From: Xanthomonas arboricola | GTDB lineage: Bacteria; Pseudomonadota; Gammaproteobacteria; Xanthomonadales; Xanthomonadaceae | Direction: 5' to 3' | Assembly: GCF_003353015.1 (NCBI RefSeq) | Contig: NZ_QREM01000009.1 | Span: 1,212,915 to 1,263,609 of the forward strand | DNA: 50,695 nt | Part shown: piece after piece, positions 8,526-17,314 of the stretch | Numbering within the stretch: position 1 is the first letter of the stretch | Layout of the letters: every line of letters begins with the position of its first letter | Position numbers and translations under genes: made by a program | Notes under the pieces: generated by a model | Seen by the model: only the letters and a program-made list of their open reading frames with translations | What the model was told of the DNA's origin: nothing | Database searches by the model: none

Positions 8526-9509
8526 TCAGCTGGTAATGGTCTGGGTCAGCGATTCCCAGGTCGGCGGCAACGGCCAGGCCGGGGCCTGGTTGCCGTCCAG
8601 CACGCGGCGCAGGTCGCGCTTGTCGATCTGCGGCGCCAGCACGTGCACCAGATCCAACGCGTAGTCGCGCAGCACGCGGTCGCGCGGCAGCACCGCCCAG
8701 GCGATGCACTCGGCGATCGGCGCCGGTGCCGGCCAGGCGCGCAGGTCCTCGTCGCTGGCGCTGACCGCCATTTCCGCCACCAGCCCCACGCCCAGCCCCG
8801 CACGCACATAGGTCTTGATCAGGTCCGCATCCAGCGCGGTCAGCGCGATGCTCGGCTCCAGCCCGACCTGCGCGAATGCGCGCTGCAGCGAGGAGCCCGG
8901 CCGCGTGGAGGACTCGTAGCTGATCAACGGGTGCTGCGACAGCGCCTGCATGTCCGGCGCAGTGCGCGCCTGGTCCAGCGGATGGCCGCGCTGCACGATC
9001 ACCAGCCGACGCCAGCGATACAGGGGCACCGCGATGCCGGCGCTGGGTTCGCCACCGGCGGTGCTGACCACCGCGATATCCGCATCGCCCTGGCTGAGCA
9101 GGTCCAGCGCCGCGCTTTCGGCGGCCTGCTGCAGGTGCACGCTGACCTGCGGATAGGCGTGCTTGATCTGCGCCACCGCCGGCGGCAGCACGAAGCGCGC
9201 CTGGGTATGGGTGGTGGTCAGGGTCAGCTGGCCCTGGCTCTCGCGGCGCTGGTTGGCCGCGTAGGTGCGGATGTTGTTGGCTTCCGACAGCACCGAGCGC
9301 GCACGCTCGATCACTTCCACGCCGGCCGGCGTCACCGCGTCCAGGCTGCGTCCCTTGCGCACGAACAGCAGAAAGCCCAGCTCGTCCTCCAGCTGCTTGA
9401 GCTGCTTGGACAGGCCGGGCTGGGTCGCATGCACCCGCGCGGCCGCGAGCGTGATGTTGAGCTCGGCATCGGCGATGGCGACCAGATAGCGGAGTTGGGT
9501 CAGCGTCAT
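8526..9509 (-). CDS. cysB: CysB-type LysR regulator of cysteine biosynthesis
   Basis: This 327-residue LysR-family regulator begins MTLTQLRYLVAIAD and has a winged helix-turn-helix (LAAARVHATQPGLSKQLKQL) in the first 60 residues, followed by a periplasmic-binding-protein-like effector domain. CysB and Cbl share this N-terminus and length (about 324) and activate sulfate-reduction genes when N-acetylserine accumulates. It is divergent from cysG/cysK with 163 bp between, so the intergenic region probably carries its own operator and the cys promoter. Assignment to CysB rather than Cbl is inferred from the neighbouring cys genes. Confidence 0.85.
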   Translation of the reverse strand: MTLTQLRYLVAIADAELNITLAAARVHATQPGLSKQLKQLEDELGFLLFVRKGRSLDAVTPAGVEVIERARSVLSEANNIRTYAANQRRESQGQLTLTTTHTQARFVLPPAVAQIKHAYPQVSVHLQQAAESAALDLLSQGDADIAVVSTAGGEPSAGIAVPLYRWRRLVIVQRGHPLDQARTAPDMQALSQHPLISYESSTRPGSSLQRAFAQVGLEPSIALTALDADLIKTYVRAGLGVGLVAEMAVSASDEDLRAWPAPAPIAECIAWAVLPRDRVLRDYALDLVHVLAPQIDKRDLRRVLDGNQAPAWPLPPTWESLTQTITS

Positions 9510-9672
9510 GGGCTTATATCCAAAAAAGCGCGAGGCGCCACGAAGGACTCGACTGTAGAGGAGTTCTGCAGGCCAGCTTATAACCGAACGCTATTTTCAG
9601 GGTGTATGAAGTCATTTCCGACGGCTATATGCCGGCGTTACGGTCTGGCCCTCCCCTCTCGATGCGCTGGCC

Positions 9673-10878
9673 GTGCCCTCTGTGTTCCCGCTTCTTGCCG
9701 ACCTGCGTGGCCGTGCCGTCCTGGTGATCGGCGGCGGCGCCGCGGCCGAGCGCGCCACGTCCGCGCTGTTGCAGGCCGGCGCCGTGCCGCTGGTGGGCGC
9801 ACCGGAGCTCAACCCGCAGTTGCGCGCCTGGGCGCAGGCCGGGCGGCTGCGCTGGCTGGTGGGGCAGTTCGAGCCGGCCTGGCTCGACCTGCCCGATCAA
9901 CCGGTCTGGCTCACCGTCGCCGCCAGCACGGCGCCTGACCTCAACGACGCCCTGCGCGCCGCAGCCAGCGCGCGCCGCCTGCTCACCCACGACGCCACGC
10001 CCGCCGCTGCGGCAGCGCCCTCCGTGCGGTCCCCGGCGCCCCGTACCGCGGTCGGCCAGCTCTCCCCCGGCAGCGTGACCCTGGTCGGAGCCGGTCCCGG
10101 CGACCCCGGCCTGCTCACCCGGCATGCGATGCGTGCACTGCGGCAGGCCGATGTGCTGCTCTACGACCGCCTGGTCAGCCCGCAGATCCTGCACCTGGCC
10201 CGGCGCGACGCTGTGCGCGTGGAAGTCGGCAAGGCCGCCCAGGGCCACAGCACGCGCCAGGAGCAGATCCACGCGCTGATGCTGGCGCACGCCCGCGCCG
10301 GGCGTCGGGTGGTGCGGCTGAAGGGCGGCGACCCGTTCGTGTTCGGCCGCGGCGGCGAAGAGCTGGAATTCCTGCGCGACCACGGCATCGGCTTCCAGGT
10401 CATCCCCGGCATCACCGCCGCAATCGCCTGCGCCGCCTACGCCGGCATTCCGCTGACCCACCGCGACCACGCGCAATCGCTGCGGCTGATCACCGCGCAC
10501 TGCAAGGATTCGCTGGACACGCTGGACTGGCAGGCGCTTGGCCAGGAGCGCCAGACCCTGGCCTTCTACATGGGCGTGGCCGGCCTGGAGGGCATCCAGC
10601 AACGCCTGCTGCAGGCCGGCCGTGCGCCCGCCACCCCGTTCGCGCTGGTGGAAAACGGCTCGCGCCCGCAGCAACGCGTGATCACCGGCACGCTCGCCAG
10701 CCTGGCCGCCACCGCGCAGCAGCACGCCGTGCGTGCGCCCGCCCTGCTGATCCTGGGCGAGGTCGCCGGGCTGGCCGCCAGCCTGCACTGGTTCGGCGCA
10801 GCGCCGCTGGCCGCGCAGCCGCCCCCGCACTCACCCATCGCAACGCCCGACGCGCCCACACTCGCCCACGCAGCCTGA
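9673..10878 (+). CDS. cysG: Siroheme synthase CysG, shortened
   Basis: CysG makes siroheme, the cofactor of sulfite reductase. The 401-residue protein is complete for the C-terminal uroporphyrinogen-III C-methyltransferase (from about residue 131: [57 protein letters not shown]). The N-terminal Rossmann part ([11 protein letters not shown], about residues 18-28, and Asp 107) is present. However, it jumps straight to the methyltransferase through an Ala/Pro linker and omits the dimerisation/chelatase segment found in the 457-residue enterobacterial enzyme. The dehydrogenase/ferrochelatase steps are therefore doubtful. The start is GTG at 9673 ([14 protein letters not shown]). It lies 16 bp before cysK, probably in one operon. 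Confidence 0.88.
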   Translation: MPSVFPLLADLRGRAVLVIGGGAAAERATSALLQAGAVPLVGAPELNPQLRAWAQAGRLRWLVGQFEPAWLDLPDQPVWLTVAASTAPDLNDALRAAASARRLLTHDATPAAAAAPSVRSPAPRTAVGQLSPGSVTLVGAGPGDPGLLTRHAMRALRQADVLLYDRLVSPQILHLARRDAVRVEVGKAAQGHSTRQEQIHALMLAHARAGRRVVRLKGGDPFVFGRGGEELEFLRDHGIGFQVIPGITAAIACAAYAGIPLTHRDHAQSLRLITAHCKDSLDTLDWQALGQERQTLAFYMGVAGLEGIQQRLLQAGRAPATPFALVENGSRPQQRVITGTLASLAATAQQHAVRAPALLILGEVAGLAASLHWFGAAPLAAQPPPHSPIATPDAPTLAHAA

Positions 10879-10894
10879 TCCCGACGGAGACCCC

Positions 10895-11854
10895 ATGGCC
10901 CTGTACGACAACATCCTCGACACCATCGGCCGTACCCCGGTGGTCAAACTCAACCGGCTCGCGCCCGCGCACGTGACCTTGTACGTCAAGGTCGAGTCGT
11001 TCAATCCGGGCGGCTCGGTCAAGGACCGCCTGGCGCTGGCGATCATCCTCGACGCCGAACAACGCGGCCTGCTCAAGCCCGGCGACACCATCGTGGAAGC
11101 CACCTCCGGCAATACCGGCGTGGCGCTGGCCATGGTCGCGGCCGCGCGCGGCTACAAGTTCGTCGCCACCATGGTGGAAACCTTCTCCATCGAGCGCCGC
11201 AAGCTGATGCGCGCCTATGGCGCCAAGGTGATCCTGACCCCGGCCGCCGAGCGCGGCAGCGGCATGGTGCGCAAGGCCAGGGAACTGGCCGAGCAGCACG
11301 GCTGGTTCCTGGCCAGCCAGTTCGCCAACCCGGCCAATCCGGCCTACCACCGCAACACCACCGCGGCCGAAATCCTGCGCGACTTCGCCGGCCACCGGCT
11401 GGACCATTTCGTCACCGGCTGGGGCACCGGCGGCACGCTCACCGGCGTGGGCGAAGTGCTGCGCCTGGCCCGCCCGGAAGTGCGCATCACCGCCACCGAG
11501 CCGGCCGGCGCCGCCTTGCTGCAGGGCCAGGACTGGAAGCCGCACAAGATCCAGGGCTGGACCCCGGACTTCGTCCCCGAGGTCCTCAACCGCGAGGTCG
11601 CCCACGAGGTGCTGAGCGTGGAAGACACCGACGCGATCAGCGTGGCGCGCCGCCTGGCCGCCGAAGAAGGCATCTTCACCGGCATCTCCGGCGGCGCCAC
11701 CGTCGCCACCGCATTGCGCGTGGCCGACAACGCGGCGCCCGGCGCAGTGGTGCTGGCGATGCTGCCCGATACCGGCGAGCGCTACTTCTCCACGCCGCTG
11801 TTTGCCGACATCAACGAAGGCTCCGACGACGACTGGCTGGCCGGTCTGCCCTGA
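10895..11854 (+). CDS. cysK: Cysteine synthase A (O-acetylserine sulfhydrylase)
   Basis: CysK joins sulfide and O-acetylserine to make cysteine, using pyridoxal phosphate. The 319-residue protein has the PLP lysine at about 43 (NPGGSVKDR), the substrate loop TSGNTGVAL, the phosphate-binding GTGGTLTGVG and a late GISGGA motif. The length is normal. It follows cysG by 16 bp and is preceded by a GGAGA ribosome-binding site. Together with CysI and CysH nearby it completes assimilation of reduced sulfur. Confidence 0.96.
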   Translation: MALYDNILDTIGRTPVVKLNRLAPAHVTLYVKVESFNPGGSVKDRLALAIILDAEQRGLLKPGDTIVEATSGNTGVALAMVAAARGYKFVATMVETFSIERRKLMRAYGAKVILTPAAERGSGMVRKARELAEQHGWFLASQFANPANPAYHRNTTAAEILRDFAGHRLDHFVTGWGTGGTLTGVGEVLRLARPEVRITATEPAGAALLQGQDWKPHKIQGWTPDFVPEVLNREVAHEVLSVEDTDAISVARRLAAEEGIFTGISGGATVATALRVADNAAPGAVVLAMLPDTGERYFSTPLFADINEGSDDDWLAGLP

Positions 11855-11878
11855 GCGATCACATGGTTGGTTTGCACG

Positions 11879-11907
11879 CACAGGCCGCGCCCACAGCGCG
11901 GCCTGTG
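11879..11907 (+). terminator. Hairpin after cysK, possible terminator
   Basis: A perfect 12-bp GC-rich stem (11879-11890 with 11896-11907, loop CCACA) lies 25 bp after the cysK stop. It is not followed by a clear T run, so it may be a weak terminator or an mRNA-stabilising hairpin. Confidence 0.6.
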
Positions 11908-12095
11908 TGCTTGTGGTCGATCCACACATCGCCCCGGCCTGCTCCGGCGTGTATCCGCGTGCGACTGCGGCCAGGCCCGATGGCCCCGTGCCTTGCGGAT
12001 GCCGTCCGTCGCGCAGCGCGCACTCCCGCCCCGCGCGCACTCCCGCCCATGTCAAGGAAACGTTAAGATAACGGTGTGATGCAGGGAGAATCATC

Positions 12096-12602
12096 GTGAG
12101 CAACCGGCCCTATGGACACAGCGACACCCGCGTCTCGCGGGCGCCATGGCTGGTCAAGATCACCTCGCCTGCGCACTTTGCGCTGGCCCTGGGCCTGGGC
12201 GCCTGGCTGCAGGGCGCACTGGCGCTGCCATTGCCGCCGCCAGTGCCACTGGCCTGGATCGAGCTGGCCGGCGGCGTGATCGCCTGTCTGGGGCTGGCGC
12301 TGGCAGTGAGCTGCTTCAGGCTGTTCGCGCGCGGGCGCACCACCATCATGCCGGGCGGCCATCCCTCGCGGCTGGTGCTTGATGGCCCGTACCGCTTCAC
12401 CCGCAACCCGATGTACCTGGCGCTGGTGCTCAGCTATGTCGGCCTGTGCCTGCAGCTTGGCCTGCTGTGGGCGGTCGCGTTGCTGCCACTGCCCTGGCTG
12501 GCCCTGCAGCGGTATGTGATTCCGTTCGAAGAAGCGCGCCTGCGCCATGAATTCGGCCGCCAGTACAGCGCCTATTGCGCGCGCGTACGACGCTGGCTGT
12601 AG
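12096..12602 (+). CDS. Isoprenylcysteine methyltransferase-like membrane protein
   Basis: This 168-residue integral membrane protein has three to four hydrophobic segments and the C-terminal signature of the ICMT/phospholipid methyltransferase family. The signature is GPYRFTRNPMYLALVL (about residues 92-107), then EEARLRHEFGRQYSAYCARVRRW. In this family the C-terminal half binds S-adenosylmethionine, and bacterial substrates are mostly unknown. The start is a GTG at 12096, after GGGAGA at 12084-12089. It stands alone between cysK and the macro-domain gene. Confidence 0.85.
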   Translation: MSNRPYGHSDTRVSRAPWLVKITSPAHFALALGLGAWLQGALALPLPPPVPLAWIELAGGVIACLGLALAVSCFRLFARGRTTIMPGGHPSRLVLDGPYRFTRNPMYLALVLSYVGLCLQLGLLWAVALLPLPWLALQRYVIPFEEARLRHEFGRQYSAYCARVRRWL

Positions 12603-12799
12603 GTCCTGGCGCGTCGGACATGGCTGACCGGCGATTGAGCCGATCGATCACGTCGGCGGGTTCGCATGCCTCCCGTCACGCGACCGCCCTGGCCGTTTTC
12701 GGCAATCGCAGCAGATGAGATGAATGGGCGATAGCGTGCCCGTTCCACAACGTGCGCCCCGTCACGCGTTCCTCATGCAAATCCCATAATTATCGGCAT

Positions 12800-13339
12800 A
12801 TGAAGATCGAAGTCTGGCAAGGCGACATCACCGAACTCGACGTTGACGTCATCGTCAACGCCGCCAACGAATCACTGCTGGGCGGCGGCGGCGTGGACGG
12901 CGCCATCCATCGCGCAGCCGGCCCGCGCCTGCTGCAGGCCTGCGAGGCACTGCCGCAGGTGCGCCCGGGCGTGCGCTGCCCCACCGGCGAAATCCGCATC
13001 ACCGACGGGTTCGACCTCAAGGCGCGGCATGTCTTTCATACCGTCGGCCCGGTCTGGCGCGACGGCAAGCACAACGAGCCGGAACAACTGGCCAACTGCT
13101 ACTGGCAATCGTTGAAGCTGGCCGAGCAGATGATGCTGCATTCGATCGCGTTTCCGGCCATCAGCTGCGGCATCTACGGTTATCCGCTGTATCAGGCCGC
13201 ACGCATCGCCGTGACCGAAACCCGCGACTGGCAGCGCTCGCACAAGGTGCCCAAGCACATCGTGCTGGTGGCCTATAACGAAGCGACGTTCAAGGCCTAC
13301 CAGCAAGCGCTGGCTGCGCAGGAAACCGCTGCCGCCTGA
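12800..13339 (+). CDS. Macro-domain protein (O-acetyl-ADP-ribose deacetylase-like)
   Basis: This 179-residue single-domain protein is a macro domain related to YmdB/MacroD, which bind ADP-ribose and hydrolyse O-acetyl-ADP-ribose or mono-ADP-ribosyl marks. The motifs are GDIT near the start, [18 protein letters not shown] (about residues 22-39) with the catalytic-loop Asn and the G-rich loop, and [10 protein letters not shown] in the ribose-binding loop. The ATG at 12800 gives the canonical [11 protein letters not shown] start; the frame upstream of it is not conserved-looking. No toxin or ADP-ribosyltransferase partner is adjacent. Confidence 0.93.
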   Translation: MKIEVWQGDITELDVDVIVNAANESLLGGGGVDGAIHRAAGPRLLQACEALPQVRPGVRCPTGEIRITDGFDLKARHVFHTVGPVWRDGKHNEPEQLANCYWQSLKLAEQMMLHSIAFPAISCGIYGYPLYQAARIAVTETRDWQRSHKVPKHIVLVAYNEATFKAYQQALAAQETAAA

Positions 13340-13432
13340 CGCCTGCGATCAGGCGGCGTGGGGATGACGGGCGCCGCGAGGCGCTCGTTGCGTTTGGCCA
13401 GTCGTGCGGACGCGGGGCAACCCATGCAAACG

Positions 13433-13457
13433 AAAACGCCGGCATCGCTGCCGGCGT
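13433..13457 (-). terminator. Terminator of the aldolase gene
   Basis: A perfect 8-bp stem (13436-13443 with 13450-13457, loop ATCGCT) lies 43 bp downstream of the aldolase stop. On the minus strand it runs into TTTTCGTTT, which suits a rho-independent terminator. Confidence 0.8.
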
Positions 13458-13499
13458 CTCGCTAGGTGTGGTCCGGCCATGAAGCGGCCGGCAAACCGA

Positions 13500-14504
13500 T
13501 CACCCCTTCCACTTGCCCAGCGCGGCCAGGCCGTTTTCCTTGGCGCGCTCATAGATGATCTGCTGCGCCTTGGCAAAGTTGCCGGTCATGTCCTTGGCCC
13601 ACAGCTTCAGTGCGGCCTGCTGCATCGCGCGGCCATACGAGAAGCTCAGCGGCCACGGCAGGTTGCCGAGCTGGTGCATCTCGTTGAGGTGCGCGGTGGA
13701 CTGCTCGTCGGTCTGGCCGCCGGACAGGAACACGATGCCCGGCAGGATCGCCGGCACGGTGGACTTCAGGCACATCACGGTGGACTCGGCCACTTCCTCG
13801 ACGCTGGCCTGCTCGTCGCAGCCCTTGCCGGAAATGACCATCGAGGCCTTCAGGATGGTGCCTTCGAGCACGACATTCTGCTCATACAGTGCGCCGAACA
13901 GCGAACGCAGCGTGGCCTCGGTGACTTCGTAGCAGGTCTCGATGTCGTGGTTGCCGTCCATGATCACTTCCGGCTCGACCATCGGCACCAGGCCCTGTTC
14001 CTGGCACAGCGCGGCATAACGTGCCAGCGCATGCGAGTTGGCCTCGATGCAGGTGCCGGACGGGATGTCCTCGCCAATGTTGATGACCGCACGCCACTTG
14101 GCGAAGCGTGCGCCCAGCGTGTAGTACTCCTCCAGGCGCGCGCGCAGGCCGTCCAGGCCCTCGGTGACCAGCTCGCCCGGCATGCCGGCCAGCGGCTGCG
14201 CGCCCTTGTCGACCTTGATGCCCGGGATGATGCCGTGGGCGGTCATGTACTCGGCGAACGGCACGCCGTCCTTGGTCTTCTGGCGGATGGTCTCGTCGAA
14301 CAGGATCGCGCCGGAGATGTAGTCGCTCAGCTTGGGGGTGGTCAGCAGCAGTTCGCGGTAGGCGCGACGGTTTTCTTCGATGTTCTCGATGCCGACGCTG
14401 GCAAAACGCTTGGCGATCGTGCTGGTCGATTCGTCGATGGCGATGATGCCCTTGCCCGGGGCAACCATGGCCTGGGCGGTTTCGGCAAGCTGTTCGATGC
14501 TCAT
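13500..14504 (-). CDS. fba: Class I fructose-bisphosphate aldolase
   Basis: This 334-residue Schiff-base (class I) aldolase interconverts fructose-1,6-bisphosphate with glyceraldehyde-3-phosphate and dihydroxyacetone phosphate. It resembles the eukaryotic-type enzyme: GKGIIAIDESTSTIAKRF near the N-terminus, VEPEVIMDGNHDIETC, the Schiff-base Lys in LEGTILKASMV, and FLSGGQTDEQST. It needs no metal, unlike the class II enzyme. ATG at 14504 (MSIEQLAETAQ) is preceded by AGGAA; the frame extends to 14561 but that part is not family-like. It is the distal gene of the glycolytic series on this strand. Confidence 0.95.
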   Translation of the reverse strand: MSIEQLAETAQAMVAPGKGIIAIDESTSTIAKRFASVGIENIEENRRAYRELLLTTPKLSDYISGAILFDETIRQKTKDGVPFAEYMTAHGIIPGIKVDKGAQPLAGMPGELVTEGLDGLRARLEEYYTLGARFAKWRAVINIGEDIPSGTCIEANSHALARYAALCQEQGLVPMVEPEVIMDGNHDIETCYEVTEATLRSLFGALYEQNVVLEGTILKASMVISGKGCDEQASVEEVAESTVMCLKSTVPAILPGIVFLSGGQTDEQSTAHLNEMHQLGNLPWPLSFSYGRAMQQAALKLWAKDMTGNFAKAQQIIYERAKENGLAALGKWKG

Positions 14505-14854
14505 GTAGTTCCTGTGGCAGCTGCGGGGGAGAACGAAAGTATAGCGACGAAAGTCGTACACATTCCTTCACGGAATGCCTGCAACCGATTACACGCGTGC
14601 TGCATGACAGGATGTGTGGCGCGGCGCGCACCGTGATGTGCCTACGTGCCGGCACGGCGTGTTGCCGCCGTCATCGCTTGCAGGACAGCAGGCAAGACAA
14701 CCCTGGCGTTTTGCATGTGCAAACCATCGGCAAGCACGCCAGCCAAAAACCCCGCACAGCACAACGGCGACCCGCAGGCCGCCGTTGTGTGTACGTGCGA
14801 TCGCATCACGGTGCGCGTCCGTAGACGCGCGCCGTCATCACAACAGCGACGTGA
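14505..14854. other. Spacer between aldolase and pyruvate kinase genes
   Basis: No gene is seen in these 350 bases. They contain the presumed aldolase promoter near 14520-14580 and the pyruvate kinase terminator listed separately. The AT content rises only briefly around 14525-14570. Confidence 0.6.
14744..14789 (-). terminator. Terminator of pyruvate kinase gene
   Basis: A 10-bp stem (about 14760-14769 with 14780-14789) about 65 bp beyond the pyk stop is followed on the minus strand, after a short G-rich spacer, by GGGGTTTTT (A run at 14744-14748). The gap between stem and T run makes this less certain than the others. Confidence 0.55.
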
Positions 14855-16321
14855 CTACAGCTCGCCCAGGCCGCTGGCGCGGCCGTCCTCGCCCACTTCC
14901 AGCAGACGCAGCGTGTTGGTGGCGCCATGGGTTTCCATGTGCTCGCCGCTGGTGAACACCACGCGGGCGCCGGGCCCCATGCGCTCGTTCTCGACCAGCA
15001 GGCGGATCGCCGCACGTGCGGCTTCGCGCGGGGTCAGGCCGCGGCTGTCGAAGCTGATCGGGAACACGCCACGCATCATCGCCATGTGGCGGCGCGCGCC
15101 GTCGTGACGGGTGAAGGCGTAGATCGGCATGTTGGAACGGAAGCGCGACAGGTAGCGCGGCGTGCCGCCGGACTCGGTCAATGCGACCACACCGGCCAGA
15201 CCGATGTGCTCGGACAGGAACATGGTCGCCATCGCGATCGCCTGGTCGGCGCGCTGCAGGTTGCGTTGCGCCGCTTCGAAGTCGGTGTCGAACTCGAACT
15301 GGCGCTCGGCCCCCAGGCAGATGCGTGCCATCGCTTCCACCGCACGCACCGGGTAGGCGCCGGCCGCGGTCTCGGCCGAGAGCATCACCGCATCGGTGCC
15401 GTCGATGACCGCATTGGCCACGTCCAGCACCTCGGCGCGGGTCGGGATCGGGCTTTCCACCATCGACTGCAGCATCTGCGTGGCGGTGATCACCACTTTG
15501 TTCTGCGCCAGCGACTCGCGGATGATCTTCTTCTGCAGGCCCGGCAATTCGGCATCGCCGATTTCCACGCCCAGATCGCCGCGCGCCACCATCACCACGT
15601 CGGAGGCCTCGACGATCTCGACCAGGTTCTCGATCGCTTCGGTGCGCTCGATCTTGGACACCAGCGCGGCATCGCAGCCGTGCTGACGCGCAATGCGGCG
15701 CGCATCGTTCATGTCTTCGGCGTTGCGGCAGAACGACACCGCGATGAAGTCCACGCCGATCTTGGCGACGATGCCGATCAGTTCCTTGTCGCGCTCGGTC
15801 AGCGCGCCCAGCGACAGGCCGCCGCCCTGCTTGTTCAGGCCCTTGCGATCGGACAGCACGCCGTCGTTGAGCACGGTGGTGACGATGCGCTGACCCTGCA
15901 CCTCGGTCACCTGCAGCTGCACCAGGCCATCGTCCAGCAGCAGCACGTCGCCGGCGGTCACGTCCTGCGGCAGGCCCAGGTAGCTGACGCCGACCTGGTG
16001 CTGGTCGCCCGCAGGCGCATTGGGATCGGCCACCAGGTCGAAACGCTCGCCGGTGGTCAGCTTGATCTTGCCTTCGGCGAAGCGCTCGACGCGGATCTTC
16101 GGGCCCGGCAGGTCGGCCAGGATGCCGACTTCGGCTCCGACGCGCACGGCCGCGGCGCGCACTTCGGCAGCGCGCTTGGCCTGGCCGGACGGGTCACCAT
16201 GGCTGAAGTTGAGGCGCACCACGTTGACGCCCGCCTTGAACAAGGCCTCCAGCACACCGGGCGGATCCGTCGCCGGTCCGAGCGTGGCGAGGATCTTGGT
16301 GCGGCGTTGACGTTCTTTCAT
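14855..16321 (-). CDS. pyk: Pyruvate kinase
   Basis: This 488-residue enzyme converts phosphoenolpyruvate and ADP to pyruvate and ATP. It shows RTKILATLGPATDPP at the N-terminus, RLNFSHGD, the ADLPGPKIRVE strand, the catalytic VSKIERTEAIEN (Lys), MVARGDLGVE, and TRAEVLDVANAVIDGTDAVMLSAETA. The C-terminal allosteric domain is present. The ATG at 16321 has an excellent GGAGG ribosome-binding site 6 bp upstream; the frame continues upstream without homology. Monocistronic: it has its own terminator and a 339-bp upstream gap. Confidence 0.96.
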   Translation of the reverse strand: MKERQRRTKILATLGPATDPPGVLEALFKAGVNVVRLNFSHGDPSGQAKRAAEVRAAAVRVGAEVGILADLPGPKIRVERFAEGKIKLTTGERFDLVADPNAPAGDQHQVGVSYLGLPQDVTAGDVLLLDDGLVQLQVTEVQGQRIVTTVLNDGVLSDRKGLNKQGGGLSLGALTERDKELIGIVAKIGVDFIAVSFCRNAEDMNDARRIARQHGCDAALVSKIERTEAIENLVEIVEASDVVMVARGDLGVEIGDAELPGLQKKIIRESLAQNKVVITATQMLQSMVESPIPTRAEVLDVANAVIDGTDAVMLSAETAAGAYPVRAVEAMARICLGAERQFEFDTDFEAAQRNLQRADQAIAMATMFLSEHIGLAGVVALTESGGTPRYLSRFRSNMPIYAFTRHDGARRHMAMMRGVFPISFDSRGLTPREAARAAIRLLVENERMGPGARVVFTSGEHMETHGATNTLRLLEVGEDGRASGLGEL

Positions 16322-16660
16322 GATGGCCTCCCTGTAAAAGCCGCGAAACTTAACACACGCGTCACCTACCGAGGATGGCATTGCGGCATAGCCACCCTCG
16401 CATTCCGGCATGTCCTGAAGACAGTGCGGGACAGTACGTACGCTTTCCGCGGCGCGCTGGTGCGCGGCGGGTTGTTGCCGTGGGCTGCCACCCTAGCGCG
16501 GCAGCGGTGAAGGTCCGACGGGCCGCGGCGCCCGCCGGACGACAGCGAGCGGTCGCCGCAGCGCGGACGCTGCACGCCCCGCGCCGCGTGCGCATGCTGC
16601 CACCCACTGGCGAGAGCATCGGCCGCGTCCGCCTGGCACTACGTGCGGCTGCGTGGTCGG
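16322..16660. other. Spacer upstream of pyruvate kinase
   Basis: These 339 bases hold the pyruvate kinase leader (GGAGG at about 16327-16331) and presumably its promoter. I see no convincing gene, strong hairpin or repeat. The open frames on both strands are Arg/Ala/Pro-rich and look compositional. Confidence 0.55.
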
Positions 16661-17314
16661 TCAGTCCCGTGCATCGATCAGCGCGCGCAACTCGGCAGGG
16701 GTGCGTGCGATCGCACCGGCGCCGGCAGCACGCAGCTCGGCTTCGTCGCCGAAGCCCCACAACACGCCGAAGCTATGGATGCCGTGATGGTTGGCGCCAT
16801 CGATATCCATCCGGCGGTCGCCGATCATCACGCAGCCGGTCTTGGCGATGTCCAGGCGTCGCAAGGCTTCGGCAATCAGGTCCGGCTTGAAACGGCGCTC
16901 GCCGTCTTCGCTGGCCCCGATCACGTTCTCGAAGCAGGCACCGAACGGCAGATGCTCGACGATGCGGCGGGCGTAGCGCTCGTTCTTCGAGGTCACCACC
17001 GCCAGGCGATGGCCGGCGCGCTGCAGGCCGATGACGACCTCGCCGATACCGTCGAACACGCTCAGTTCGGTCCAGCCCACCGCGTCGTAACGCTGGCGAT
17101 ACGCCGCCAGTGTGCGCTGCACCAACGCCGGGTCGTCGGGAAAACAGTCGCTGAAGCTGTCGCGCAGCGGCGGGCCGATCCACGCGCGCAGGGTCTGCGG
17201 CGACGGACGCGGCTGGCCCACCGCGTCGAAGGCATGCACGATGCTGGCGACGATGCCCGGCTCCGAATCGACCAGTGTGCCGTCCAGATCGAAGAACAGC
17301 GTGGCTGCACTCAC
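16661..17314 (-). CDS. HAD-superfamily phosphatase, phosphoglycolate phosphatase-like
   Basis: This 217-residue HAD hydrolase has motif [13 protein letters not shown] at the N-terminus, motif II VVTSKN, motif III Lys in RRFKPDLI and motif [12 protein letters not shown]. The helical cap between motifs I and II is of the phosphoglycolate/beta-phosphoglucomutase type. The start is GTG at 17314, overlapping the pgk stop by 4 bp (GTGA), so it is translationally coupled to pgk. That suggests a metabolite-repair role in glycolysis, such as removing 2-phosphoglycolate or similar by-products; this is inference and the substrate is unknown. Confidence 0.9.
   Translation of the reverse strand: MSAATLFFDLDGTLVDSEPGIVASIVHAFDAVGQPRPSPQTLRAWIGPPLRDSFSDCFPDDPALVQRTLAAYRQRYDAVGWTELSVFDGIGEVVIGLQRAGHRLAVVTSKNERYARRIVEHLPFGACFENVIGASEDGERRFKPDLIAEALRRLDIAKTGCVMIGDRRMDIDGANHHGIHSFGVLWGFGDEAELRAAGAGAIARTPAELRALIDARD

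Noticed and set aside
8446-8709. Alternative 87-residue ORF overlapping the CysB-type gene end
   Set aside because: It is largely antisense-independent noise within the cysB 3' end and is Arg-rich without structure; the 98-residue frame is more protein-like.
16375-16890. Plus-strand ORF across the pyk upstream gap and the HAD gene
   Set aside because: Most of it is antisense to the HAD phosphatase and the rest is low-complexity Arg/Ala.
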